Positions 1 through 5,422 are shown, counted from the first letter of the stretch. The stretch: DNA of 5,422 bases from Bacillota bacterium (GCA_017578085.1 PKQR01000148.1:1-5422); one strand, 5' to 3'. Notes: a model not told the origin generated them from the letters alone. A program made the numbers and translations.

Positions 1-1142
1 AAGTTGGCTTCCAGGAATACGAAAGAGGGGATCAAGGTGACGAACTGCGGGAGCAGCACAGGCATGACCCGTGGCACCATGTACCGGAAGACGATGCGCA
101 GATCGCTCGCGCTGTAGGACCGTGCGCTTTCGATGTACGGGGCTTCCTTGATCTGCAAGAACAATGCCCGGTACGTCAAGATGCCGCCGCTGAAGATGCT
201 CAGCAGCACGAACAGCCCGATGATCACCGCGAGGCTGCGGCTGTACAGGGTGCCGACCATGATCAAGATCGGCAGCACGGGCATGATGAGGTTGACTTCG
301 GTGATGCGCCGGATGAGGCCGTCCACCCAGCCGCCGTACCAGGCGCCAATGGCGGCGATGATCATGGTGGTGACCGTCGCGCCGACGGCCGCCACAAAAC
401 CCATCGCCAGTGCAATCGGTGTCCCCCAGAGCAGCGAGACCATGAGGTCCCGGCGCAGGTGGTCGGTGCCGGCCAGCCCGTGCAGTTGCCCGTAGACCAC
501 CAGCTTCGCGTCGATGTCGGCCCCTTCCTCAAACACAAGCCCTGCGAGAACCAGCTGGTACGTCCCCTTGAGAACCCGCGGCGGGGACGAGTCGGGATCG
601 GCAAACAGCCCGACCTCCGCCGATCGGCCGCCCAAGCGCCGCGTGAGGCGCGTATCCTGGGCGAGGCGGAAAGACTCGGTGGCCCGCAAGGTGCTGTTGA
701 CCAAGGGGATCTCGCGGCCGTCGGGAGTGATCCATGTCATGGTGAGATTCGGGCGTGCTTGCTGGAAGCTGGCCGTGGTGAAGACGTTAACTTCCTGCGG
801 AAATGCATCGTATTCGAACTCAAAGGGGAAGAGGATGCGGATCTCCGTCAAGCCCCCACCCAGGTCCTGGCGGGTCTTGCTCCCGGGCAGTTGGGTGCTG
901 TCAAACACCTGTGTCACGGGCAGTTTTTCCCGGCGAAACCAGTTGAGCCACGCTGGTGCGGCGTTGCGCGGCGTGTCTTGCCAGATCCCTTCGCCCGCTC
1001 GCCACAGGGTGATGGCCTGTGCCAGCGGCATGGTGGCCATCGCGTAAATGCTCAAGGCCACCAGTAAGAGGATGATCACCATGCCGGTTACGGCCGACGG
1101 ATAGCTGGCCAGCAGTTTCAGGTTGGTTCGCAACCACGTCAT
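1..1142 (-). CDS. DppC-type ABC transporter permease with large extracytoplasmic insertion (partial, 3' end off the window)
   Basis: This is an inner-membrane channel subunit of a peptide/nickel-type ABC importer, pairing with the upstream permease. My reading gives 380 open codons without a stop to the window edge. One membrane helix lies at about residues 13-37. A hydrophilic, apparently beta-rich region spans about 41-223. It is followed by GTDHLRRD at about 225-232, matching the GTDxxGRD motif that opens the DppC core with the Gly changed to Arg. Membrane segments follow at about 234-271, 284-300 and 303-320. The EAA loop contacting the ATPase is at about 335-357 (IESARSYSASD), with Ser344 where the family normally has Gly. 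Typical DppC proteins have only a few tens of residues between the first helix and GTD, so the roughly 180-residue insert is unusual. The start is the ATG overlapping the previous stop as ATGA; its own ribosome site is weak (GAGGG), which fits translational coupling. The C-terminus is missing. Family assignment is firm, substrate unknown. Confidence 0.93.
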   Translation of the reverse strand, partial: MTWLRTNLKLLASYPSAVTGMVIILLLVALSIYAMATMPLAQAITLWRAGEGIWQDTPRNAAPAWLNWFRREKLPVTQVFDSTQLPGSKTRQDLGGGLTEIRILFPFEFEYDAFPQEVNVFTTASFQQARPNLTMTWITPDGREIPLVNSTLRATESFRLAQDTRLTRRLGGRSAEVGLFADPDSSPPRVLKGTYQLVLAGLVFEEGADIDAKLVVYGQLHGLAGTDHLRRDLMVSLLWGTPIALAMGFVAAVGATVTTMIIAAIGAWYGGWVDGLIRRITEVNLIMPVLPILIMVGTLYSRSLAVIIGLFVLLSIFSGGILTYRALFLQIKEAPYIESARSYSASDLRIVFRYMVPRVMPVLLPQFVTLIPSFVFLEAN

Positions 1143-2281
1143 GCCAATCGACCCTCTGCGCCGCCGACTTTGACCCGGGGATCTACCAGGGAGTAGACAA
1201 AGTCCAGCACAAACACCGTGATGGCCAGCAGGTACGCATAAATGATGGTGTTGCCCACGATGATGGGAGTGTCAAACAGCTGAACCGCCTGGTAGAAAAG
1301 CCGTCCGAGGCCCGGCCAGTTGAAGACGAGCTCCAAGATGATCGAACCGGTCCATAAGGCGATGACGGAAAGGGCGAAGGAAGTGATGATGTAGGGCAGG
1401 CTCGGCCGGAGAATGTATCGCTGCTCGATGGCCCGCGCGGGGAGGCCCTTGGCCCGGGCCATGTCGACGTAATCTTCGCTCGAGTAAATCAGGAAGAACG
1501 TTCGCCAGCTGTAGATGCTGATGAAAATGGAGCTCAGGACGATGGCGCTGACGGGCAGGATCAGGTGCTTCATGAGGCTGAGGAAGTATCCCCACTGCGT
1601 AGGCGGCGGCGGTGCGCCCACCATGCCGCCGAACGGCAGCCAACCGAGCACCGCTGCGAATATCAGGATAAGGAAGATGCCGTAAAACCATGAGGGCGCC
1701 GCCGACAGCGGAGCCAGTGCCACGCTCAAGCGGTCAAGAAAGCTCCCATACCGGCGCGACAAACCGAGGGCCACGAGAATCGAAACGAAGAACAGGAATA
1801 AGAACGACGTCGCGGTCAGCAGCAGCGTCGGCACGAGGCGTTCCAGGATGATGTTGCGCACCTGGCTTGACCCGCTGTCGCTGGTCAGCTGCTCGGCCCG
1901 GCCCAGGTTCAGGGTCAAGGCGTTCCCCAGGTAATGGAAGCTGCGCACGAGAAACGGCTGGTCCAGTCCCAAACGCTTTATCTCGACCTGGGCCAGCTCT
2001 TCCACCAACAGCCGCCGCTGGGCGGGCGTGAGGTGCGAATACTCCTGGGCCATGGCCACGAATGTGGCGATGCCTTCCCGGACGGTGGCCTTACGGATTT
2101 CGTCCACGTGACCGCCCATGTTGGCGATGAGGATGGTCAGGTACACCCCGACGACGGTCGTAAGGAACAGGGCGACGAACCGCGTCAACGTGTAGCGGAC
2201 AATGCGCCATGCGGTGGTCGTGCGGCTTCGGGCCCCGATGGACGCAGGGGCTTGCATGCCGGGCACTTCCGTAACGGCCAT
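1139..2281 (-). CDS. DppB-type ABC transporter permease
   Basis: This is the first channel subunit of a peptide/nickel-family ABC importer, 380 aa. Membrane segments lie at about residues 34-55, 147-174, 196-213, 240-258, 296-319 and 341-362, the six-helix DppB pattern. Diagnostic stretches are RLGLDQPF (about 103-110) followed by YLGNALTLNLGR, the EAA loop at about 269-292 (EDYVDMARAKGLPARA, with its conserved Gly kept), FNWPGLGRLF (about 320-329) and the terminal VDPRVKVG. The first external loop, about 90 residues, lacks the common PGDPA opening. I chose the ATG at 2281 because AAGGAGGT sits 5 nt upstream; the in-frame ATG at 2344 has no ribosome site and lies in a hairpin. The gene follows the binding protein by 90 nt and overlaps the next permease by 4 nt (ATGA), so the three form an operon. 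The ATPase partners are outside the window. Substrate is not inferable. Confidence 0.96.
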   Translation of the reverse strand: MAVTEVPGMQAPASIGARSRTTTAWRIVRYTLTRFVALFLTTVVGVYLTILIANMGGHVDEIRKATVREGIATFVAMAQEYSHLTPAQRRLLVEELAQVEIKRLGLDQPFLVRSFHYLGNALTLNLGRAEQLTSDSGSSQVRNIILERLVPTLLLTATSFLFLFFVSILVALGLSRRYGSFLDRLSVALAPLSAAPSWFYGIFLILIFAAVLGWLPFGGMVGAPPPPTQWGYFLSLMKHLILPVSAIVLSSIFISIYSWRTFFLIYSSEDYVDMARAKGLPARAIEQRYILRPSLPYIITSFALSVIALWTGSIILELVFNWPGLGRLFYQAVQLFDTPIIVGNTIIYAYLLAITVFVLDFVYSLVDPRVKVGGAEGRLA

Positions 2282-2286
2282 AGCCG

Positions 2287-2294
2287 ACCTCCTT
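2287..2294 (-). promoter_or_regulatory. Ribosome binding site of the DppB-type permease
   Basis: The minus strand reads AAGGAGGT, a near-perfect match to the 16S anti-Shine-Dalgarno sequence, 5 nt before ATG at 2281. It settles the start codon and rejects the 21-codon longer reading frame. Confidence 0.9.
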
Positions 2295-2327
2295 CGATAC
2301 CTGATTGCAGTTAATCTACGCACGGCA

Positions 2328-2359
2328 GCGACCGCAGGGGCCAAAGCCCCTGCGGTCGC
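2328..2359 (-). promoter_or_regulatory. Intercistronic 14-bp perfect hairpin between binding protein and permease genes
   Basis: The arms GCGACCGCAGGGGC (2328-2341) and GCCCCTGCGGTCGC (2346-2359) are perfectly complementary around a 4-nt loop. On the operon transcript the hairpin begins 12 nt after the binding-protein stop codon. No T-tract follows on the minus strand, so it is not a standard intrinsic terminator. Its position matches stem-loops known in other importer operons that protect the upstream mRNA or cause partial termination, giving more binding protein than permease. The structure is seen directly; the role is inferred. Confidence 0.8.
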
Positions 2360-2371
2360 CCGCGTTTCGTC

Positions 2372-4828
2372 TCAAGGCGTGGTGACGAAGGTGGCCGACG
2401 CGAAGGTCGGGATGCTCACCGGGATCGGGACCACCACGACCTCCAGGCGGTTGGACCCGGCAGCCAGCAGCCTCGTCTGCTCCGGCGTCAGGTTGACCTC
2501 ATACAGGCCGTCGGCGATGAAGTCAGCCGTGCCGACCAGGGCCACTTGACCGCGAGAGTCAATGACCAGGTACTTGACCTCGCTGATGAGGTTGCCCGGG
2601 TACGGGTCGCCGTTGAACGTGACCCAGACGTCGAACCGCGCCTGGCTGCCGCTGGTGACCCGGGCCGGGCCTTCCACATCGGCCTCGGCGATCATGGGCT
2701 CAGCAAAGATGTCCCAACGATTCGCCGGGTCGGGATGGAGCTCAAACCGCTTCAGGTGGACGGTCTTTTCCACTGGGTAGGCCCGCTCCAGGTAGAACAC
2801 GCCAGTGCCGAGCCAGAAGTGCCCCTTTTCCTGGTACCACCGGCTCAGGTTGCTCCAACGCTCGCGCGCGTCGTCAGCGGAGATGTACTGGCCGAGCGTC
2901 GGGGCGTACGGGATATAATTGGCGGCGCTGGCCTGCTGGAGGTACTTGGCCAGAACGCCGACCGTCTCGCCGGCGATCATGTTGAGGTAGTCCACGCCAA
3001 GCTGGCTGGCCTTGGCCGAGGTGAAGGCGGTCTCCTGGTTGGCCTCCGCCAAAAGGCCGACGGCCAGGTTGTGCCAGGCGCCTGGACCGAAGTCGTAGTA
3101 CGGGTAGAGCGTCGTCACGCTCCACTCGGCGTCGAGACCGAAGGCATCGCTGTAGTACTCGATGACCAGCGGGTCCGTGGAGGCGATCCGCGCGCCGCGG
3201 TAGGTCTGGAGGAACGACTGGTGAGCTGGCACGGCGGACTCGTCATACACCGGGCTGGCCGGGTTGGCGCGGTCGAACTCGAGGATCAGGCTGATGACGA
3301 GGTCGCCCACGGAGATCGGGCTGCCATCGTGCCACTTGACCTTGTCAAACAAGTCTGCGGGGTAGTAGGCCACCGACTTGAGGTTAGCGGTCAATCCCTC
3401 AGGATACTTTTCACCGACCGTGATGAACCGCTGCGCGACCGGATCCCAATCGATCCACGCGTCCGCCGGGACCTGGATCTCGGGCACGAAGTGCAAATCC
3501 ACCCAGTCCAGCGTCTTGGAGACCGGCAGGCCCTCCTTGACGTACACCTCGGCCCGCTCAATCCGCCACGGATAGGTCAAGCCCGTGTAGGGGTCGAACG
3601 CGATGCCGTTTTCAGCGGTGCCGCGATACAGCATGGAGTCATAAACCCAGTTGGTCCCGCCCAGCGGGTTCCAAGGCTCGGTAAGCACGCTCGGCAAGCC
3701 GATGCGCACCGTGCCGCCGGCCTGATCGACGCGGCGGAGGGTGGGAGCCCACAGCTGTGCGCCAGCCACCCCTGCCGCCAGGTCCGCCGTCACAACCACG
3801 TCAGAACGCCGCGGGGTGAAGGACAGGCGGTCGACGAGCCAGACCCGCACGGAGTCCTCCAGGGCCAGCTCCAGGGCCCGGCGGAACAGCTCGCCGCGCT
3901 CTTCTATGGAGGTGAAGTCATTGCGGCCGAGCCGATCCGACACCTCGTCAAGCTCGGGCGCGGGCTGGTAAGCTTGCCACAAGGGGCTCGCCAGGCCGCG
4001 CGGCGTGTAGAAGAAGTCGAAGTTGGTGGCTTGGTCGCGGTCGACGGCCGTGGTCACCCAGCCGCCGGTGTAAAAGTGCATCCGGCCCTCCGCCGGGTCG
4101 GCCGTCATCCACAACGGCGTAGCCTCCGCCGCGGTCCGGTACAGGCGGTTCACCACGAAGCCCAGGTTCTCCAGCAGGTTCGAGACATAGTCGCCGATGA
4201 TCCGCCGCTCGTCCTCGATGCGGATGAGGGCGATGATCTCTACAGGGCTGCCCTTGTAGTGCCAGACGCCGTTGACCAGCTGCGCGCCCAGCTGCTCCAT
4301 CTCCTCGGTGATGACGGCGCGCGCCCGGTCGCGGTCGTGGGCGTACTTGAGCTCAAGGGCCCGGGCCGTGTCCGCGTACCGGGCATAGTCCGGGAACGCG
4401 GCCGTGATGGGGAAGAACTTGGGCACGGCCATGCCGCCCATGATCTCATTCACGATGTGGTCCCGGTCGATGAGCCAGTTCATGGCCTCACGGATGCGCG
4501 GAACCGAGAACGGGTTCAGGCGGCCGTCGTTGAACTCGGGCCCGTAAGGGTTAAACGTCAGCTCGTTGTAGGAACCGAAGGAACGGCTGTAGGTCAGGAA
4601 CGGGGACGCTTCGGTGCGCTGGAGCAGTGCCGGATCCGAGATGGTAAAAGCGTAAATGTCAAACTCGCCGACTTCCAAGCGGGTAATGGCTGCGGCGGAC
4701 GAAACTTCCTCAACCACAATGACCTCGTCCACCCAGGCACCCGTCCGGATCTGGGCTCCCGCGCCCGCCGCCAGCGCCAGCACTAGTACTAGCGCGAGCC
4801 AGCACCTAATCGGCAACTGCCGTGCCAT
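2372..4828 (-). CDS. Large extracytoplasmic peptide-type solute-binding protein, apparently permuted SBP_bac_5 fold with C-terminal Ig-like domain
   Basis: This 818-aa protein should capture the solute outside the membrane and hand it to the two permeases. A Sec signal peptide spans residues 1-25 (basic start, hydrophobic core, AGAGA before Gln26), with no lipobox cysteine. Residues about 35-360 resemble the middle and C-terminal half of a usual family member: GEFDIYAF, NELTFNPYG (about 88-96) and IREAMNWLIDRDHIV (about 112-126). Residues about 371-690 resemble the usual N-terminal half: GGTVRIGL, VKWHDGSPISVGDLV (about 497-511) and GHFWLGTGVFYL (about 669-680). The blocks are therefore in permuted order. 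Residues about 718-818 look like an Ig-like beta domain. Usual family members are about 500-600 aa. I chose ATG at 4828; the GTG at 4840 lies inside the Shine-Dalgarno sequence. It is first in the operon. Ligand unknown; peptides are only the family default. Confidence 0.93.
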   Translation of the reverse strand: MARQLPIRCWLALVLVLALAAGAGAQIRTGAWVDEVIVVEEVSSAAAITRLEVGEFDIYAFTISDPALLQRTEASPFLTYSRSFGSYNELTFNPYGPEFNDGRLNPFSVPRIREAMNWLIDRDHIVNEIMGGMAVPKFFPITAAFPDYARYADTARALELKYAHDRDRARAVITEEMEQLGAQLVNGVWHYKGSPVEIIALIRIEDERRIIGDYVSNLLENLGFVVNRLYRTAAEATPLWMTADPAEGRMHFYTGGWVTTAVDRDQATNFDFFYTPRGLASPLWQAYQPAPELDEVSDRLGRNDFTSIEERGELFRRALELALEDSVRVWLVDRLSFTPRRSDVVVTADLAAGVAGAQLWAPTLRRVDQAGGTVRIGLPSVLTEPWNPLGGTNWVYDSMLYRGTAENGIAFDPYTGLTYPWRIERAEVYVKEGLPVSKTLDWVDLHFVPEIQVPADAWIDWDPVAQRFITVGEKYPEGLTANLKSVAYYPADLFDKVKWHDGSPISVGDLVISLILEFDRANPASPVYDESAVPAHQSFLQTYRGARIASTDPLVIEYYSDAFGLDAEWSVTTLYPYYDFGPGAWHNLAVGLLAEANQETAFTSAKASQLGVDYLNMIAGETVGVLAKYLQQASAANYIPYAPTLGQYISADDARERWSNLSRWYQEKGHFWLGTGVFYLERAYPVEKTVHLKRFELHPDPANRWDIFAEPMIAEADVEGPARVTSGSQARFDVWVTFNGDPYPGNLISEVKYLVIDSRGQVALVGTADFIADGLYEVNLTPEQTRLLAAGSNRLEVVVVPIPVSIPTFASATFVTTP

Positions 4829-4893
4829 TACGAACCCCACCTCCTGGACGCTTGTCGGAGTGTCTGCACCTCGCCGGCGGTCCTGACCGCCAC
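4828..4893 (-). CDS. Possible 21-codon leader peptide, coupled to the binding-protein start
   Basis: A GTG codon at 4893 follows AGGAGG (minus strand, 4904-4899) by 5 nt, an ideal spacing. The frame reads about MAVRTAGEVQTLRQASRRWGS and stops with TAA at 4830-4828. This TAA shares one base with the binding-protein ATG (TAATG), an arrangement typical of translational reinitiation. The first codons lie in a 6-bp hairpin (4876-4891), which could affect initiation. The peptide is basic and has no recognised family or obvious run of one amino acid that would suggest classical attenuation. It may be chance in GC-rich DNA with frequent AGGAGG. No function is proposed beyond possible control of the downstream gene. 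Confidence 0.3.
   Translation of the reverse strand: MAVRTAGEVQTLRQASRRWGS
4838..4845 (-). promoter_or_regulatory. Ribosome binding site of the solute-binding protein
   Basis: The minus strand reads AGGAGGTG, with AGGAGG ending 11 nt before ATG at 4828. The in-frame GTG at 4840 overlaps this site and cannot be the start. The spacing is somewhat long, which leaves room for help from coupling to the small upstream frame that ends at 4828. Confidence 0.75.
4876..4891 (-). promoter_or_regulatory. Small hairpin in the operon leader
   Basis: GGCGGT and ACCGCC form a perfect 6-bp stem around a 4-nt loop, about 48 nt upstream of the binding-protein start. A second imperfect stem lies at 4939-4962 (ATGC/GCAT outside, CCAG/CTGG inside). 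Neither matches a riboswitch class that I recognise. Confidence 0.4.
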
Positions 4894-5034
4894 TGCATCC
4901 TCCTGACAGCTGCCTCGCACCCGGCCGGCGCCGACCCCATGCGCCAGCCGCTGGGACGGCATCCCTCCCCTCTGAGCCAGGACCTTGTTGCGCTGGCTAA
5001 AGTTCTTCGCTGTTACCGGAATACCTTCTAATAA

Positions 5035-5067
5035 CCTATACAAGTCAGAGTACACACAACTGCCCAA
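5035..5067 (-). promoter_or_regulatory. Weak candidate promoter for the importer operon
   Basis: On the minus strand TTGGGC (5067-5062) lies 18 bp before TTGTAT (5043-5038), with TATAGG overlapping at 5040-5035. Matches to the sigma-70 consensus are poor (about 3 of 6 at each box) and the better -10 word has a poor spacing. The call rests mainly on this being the AT-rich island upstream of the operon. Confidence 0.2.
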
Positions 5068-5077
5068 TAATTGCGGA

Positions 5078-5093
5078 CATACGTGCATACGTG
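5078..5093. repeat. Tandem 8-bp direct repeat
   Basis: CATACGTG occurs twice in immediate succession (5078-5085, 5086-5093). It lies where the AT-rich spacer gives way to insertion-sequence-like DNA. The copies are adjacent, so they are not the target duplication of an inserted element. Confidence 0.6.
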
Positions 5094-5159
5094 CCACCGG
5101 GAGCGCGGGGACGTGGATCGAAGGCTAGGGGCTCGATGGTGTAACGTTACTGTAGCACA

Positions 5160-5179
5160 GGGGATGGAAGGGGATGGAA
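5160..5179. repeat. Tandem 10-bp direct repeat upstream of the transposase leader
   Basis: GGGGATGGAA occurs twice in succession, followed by purine-rich AGAAAGAAG leading into the structured leader. It may be a transposase-binding repeat near the element end, but this is not shown. Confidence 0.6.
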
Positions 5180-5184
5180 AGAAA

Positions 5185-5243
5185 GAAGACCTCACCGTCC
5201 TGCTCAGGACGAGTACTCATCGTACTCAGAAGGTGAGGTCTTC
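5185..5243 (+). promoter_or_regulatory. Three-way-junction RNA structure covering the transposase ribosome binding site
   Basis: An outer perfect 12-bp stem (GAAGACCTCACC, 5185-5196, with GGTGAGGTCTTC, 5232-5243) encloses two perfect 6-bp hairpins: GTCCTG/CAGGAC (5197-5210, loop CT, or 5 bp with a 4-nt loop) and GAGTAC/GTACTC (5211-5227, loop TCATC). There are no unpaired bases between outer stem, first hairpin and second hairpin; only AGAA (5228-5231) is left before the right arm. The right arm contains the transposase Shine-Dalgarno sequence and ends one base before the ATG. In RNA this should block ribosome access. Insertion sequences are known to hide their ribosome sites in this way, especially against read-through transcripts; this specific layout is not one I recognise. 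Confidence 0.85.
5231..5238 (+). promoter_or_regulatory. Ribosome binding site of the transposase, inside the stem
   Basis: AGGTGAGG ends 6 nt before ATG at 5245, and AGGTGA is complementary to the UCACCU of the 16S 3' end. GGTGA pairs with TCACC at 5192-5196 in the outer stem, so it is exposed only when that stem opens. Confidence 0.75.
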
Positions 5244-5244
5244 C

Positions 5245-5422
5245 ATGGAGCTCCTTCAACGTCTACGTCAGAGATACCTGCAGTTCCTCCAAGTGGTGGT
5301 CGACGTTCTCACAGACGAGGTCAGCTACCGTGACTTCGAGGACCGCCTGCGTCAGGAACTGGACGCGCTGGGGCGGGACATCGTGAAGTGGGTGGTTGAA
5401 AGTTGTGATGAGCGCCTGCGAG
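5245..5422 (+). CDS. UPF0236/ISLre2-family transposase, N-terminal fragment cut by window edge
   Basis: The first 59 residues are open to the window edge. The segment SYRDFEDRLRQELDALGRDI (about residues 27-46), followed by a continuing charged helix (VESCDERLR), resembles the N-terminus of UPF0236/ISLre2-type transposases, where a 'F-E..L...L..LGR.I' helix precedes the catalytic part. The catalytic residues are outside the window, so activity cannot be judged. Four of its nine arginine codons are CGT, while I found none in the 380 codons of the neighbouring DppC-type gene, which fits foreign origin (small sample). It is transcribed away from the importer operon. The start is supported by the Shine-Dalgarno sequence 6 nt upstream, itself buried in the leader structure. 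Confidence 0.75.
   Translation, partial: MELLQRLRQRYLQFLQVVVDVLTDEVSYRDFEDRLRQELDALGRDIVKWVVESCDERLR

Larger units (their letters stand above)
4829..5184. other. Intergenic region between the importer operon and the insertion sequence gene
   Basis: This divergent spacer of about 350 bp holds the operon leader and part of the insertion sequence. Positions about 4840-4980 are GC-rich, with hairpins and the candidate leader ORF. Positions about 5010-5075 are distinctly more AT-rich than the rest of the window and probably hold the operon promoter. From about 5076 rightwards come short tandem repeats and a 10-bp palindrome (GTAACGTTAC, 5141-5150), probably belonging to the insertion-sequence end. 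Longer reading frames on both strands here have no family-like sequence and no supporting ribosome site at their far start. Confidence 0.6.
5095..5422 (+). mobile_element. Left part of an ISLre2-like insertion sequence (left boundary approximate, right end outside window)
   Basis: The transposase fragment, its structured leader and short upstream repeats indicate an insertion sequence. The exact left end cannot be fixed without the matching inverted repeat at the other end; it probably lies between about 5076 and 5160. The element sits upstream of the importer operon in divergent orientation. Confidence 0.5.

Noticed and set aside
459..1067. Plus-strand frames of about 200 and 177 codons opposite the DppC-type gene
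   Set aside because: The minus strand here encodes a recognisable permease that I translated without interruption to the window edge; the plus frames have no recognisable content.
2282..2344. Longer start for the DppB-type permease at 2344
   Set aside because: That ATG lies at the intercistronic hairpin with no Shine-Dalgarno sequence, and the added residues are low-complexity basic; the ATG at 2281 has AAGGAGGT.
2546..4786. 746-codon open frame on the plus strand opposite the binding-protein gene
   Set aside because: It is an antisense shadow in GC-rich DNA: Arg/Gly/Val/His-rich with no family-like motifs, while the opposite strand encodes a clear binding protein with signal peptide and ribosome site.
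4896..4904. ATG directly after AGGAGG in the leader (AGGAGGATG)
   Set aside because: Zero spacing between Shine-Dalgarno and start codon makes initiation there unlikely; the GTG 5 nt after the site is better placed.
4829..5030. Riboswitch in the operon leader
   Set aside because: No consensus core of SAM, T-box, cobalamin, glycine, TPP, lysine or M-box classes was recognised; only small isolated hairpins are seen.
4828..5097. 89-codon minus-strand frame beginning at 5097
   Set aside because: The far start has no convincing ribosome site and the frame would cross the probable promoter region and insertion-sequence end. Only its last 21 codons, from GTG at 4893, are kept as a candidate.
5185..5243. 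Reading the nested stems as an intrinsic terminator or a tRNA-like gene
   Set aside because: No T-tract follows on the plus strand, and the cloverleaf arms, conserved T-loop and acceptor CCA features of a tRNA are absent; there are only two inner hairpins.

Overview
The window looks like a high-GC bacterial chromosome segment holding the promoter-proximal part of a peptide-type (Dpp/Opp/Ni family) ABC importer operon on the minus strand, next to the left end of an insertion sequence that reads away from it on the plus strand. High GC, strong AGGAGG-type ribosome sites and a UPF0236/ISLre2-type transposase suggest a GC-rich, possibly thermophilic Bacillota lineage (Limnochordia, Symbiobacterium or Thermaerobacter-like). 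From memory, similar importers also occur in Chloroflexota, so the host assignment is tentative.

Layout, in the direction of operon transcription (right to left). A roughly 200-nt leader (about 5030 to 4829) has small hairpins and a possible 21-codon leader ORF that ends in a TAATG overlap with the next gene. Then comes a very large secreted solute-binding protein (2372-4828, 818 aa), a 90-nt gap with a perfect 14-bp hairpin, a DppB-type permease (1139-2281), and a DppC-type permease (starts at 1142, ATGA overlap, runs off the left edge). The ATPase genes expected for such a system are not in the window and would lie beyond position 1. The binding protein captures the solute outside the membrane and the two permeases form the channel. 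The substrate cannot be read from the sequence.

Two protein-level features stand out. The binding protein seems to carry the usual SBP_bac_5 blocks in circularly permuted order, followed by an Ig-like C-terminal domain. The DppC-type permease carries a roughly 180-residue, probably beta-rich extracytoplasmic insertion between its first membrane helix and its permease core.

On the right, positions 5245-5422 encode the first 59 residues of a UPF0236/ISLre2-type transposase. Its start codon is preceded by a perfect nested inverted-repeat structure (5185-5243) that should fold as a three-way junction in RNA and bury the transposase Shine-Dalgarno sequence. This is the clearest unexplained nucleic-acid structure in the window. 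No tRNA, rRNA or CRISPR array was seen.
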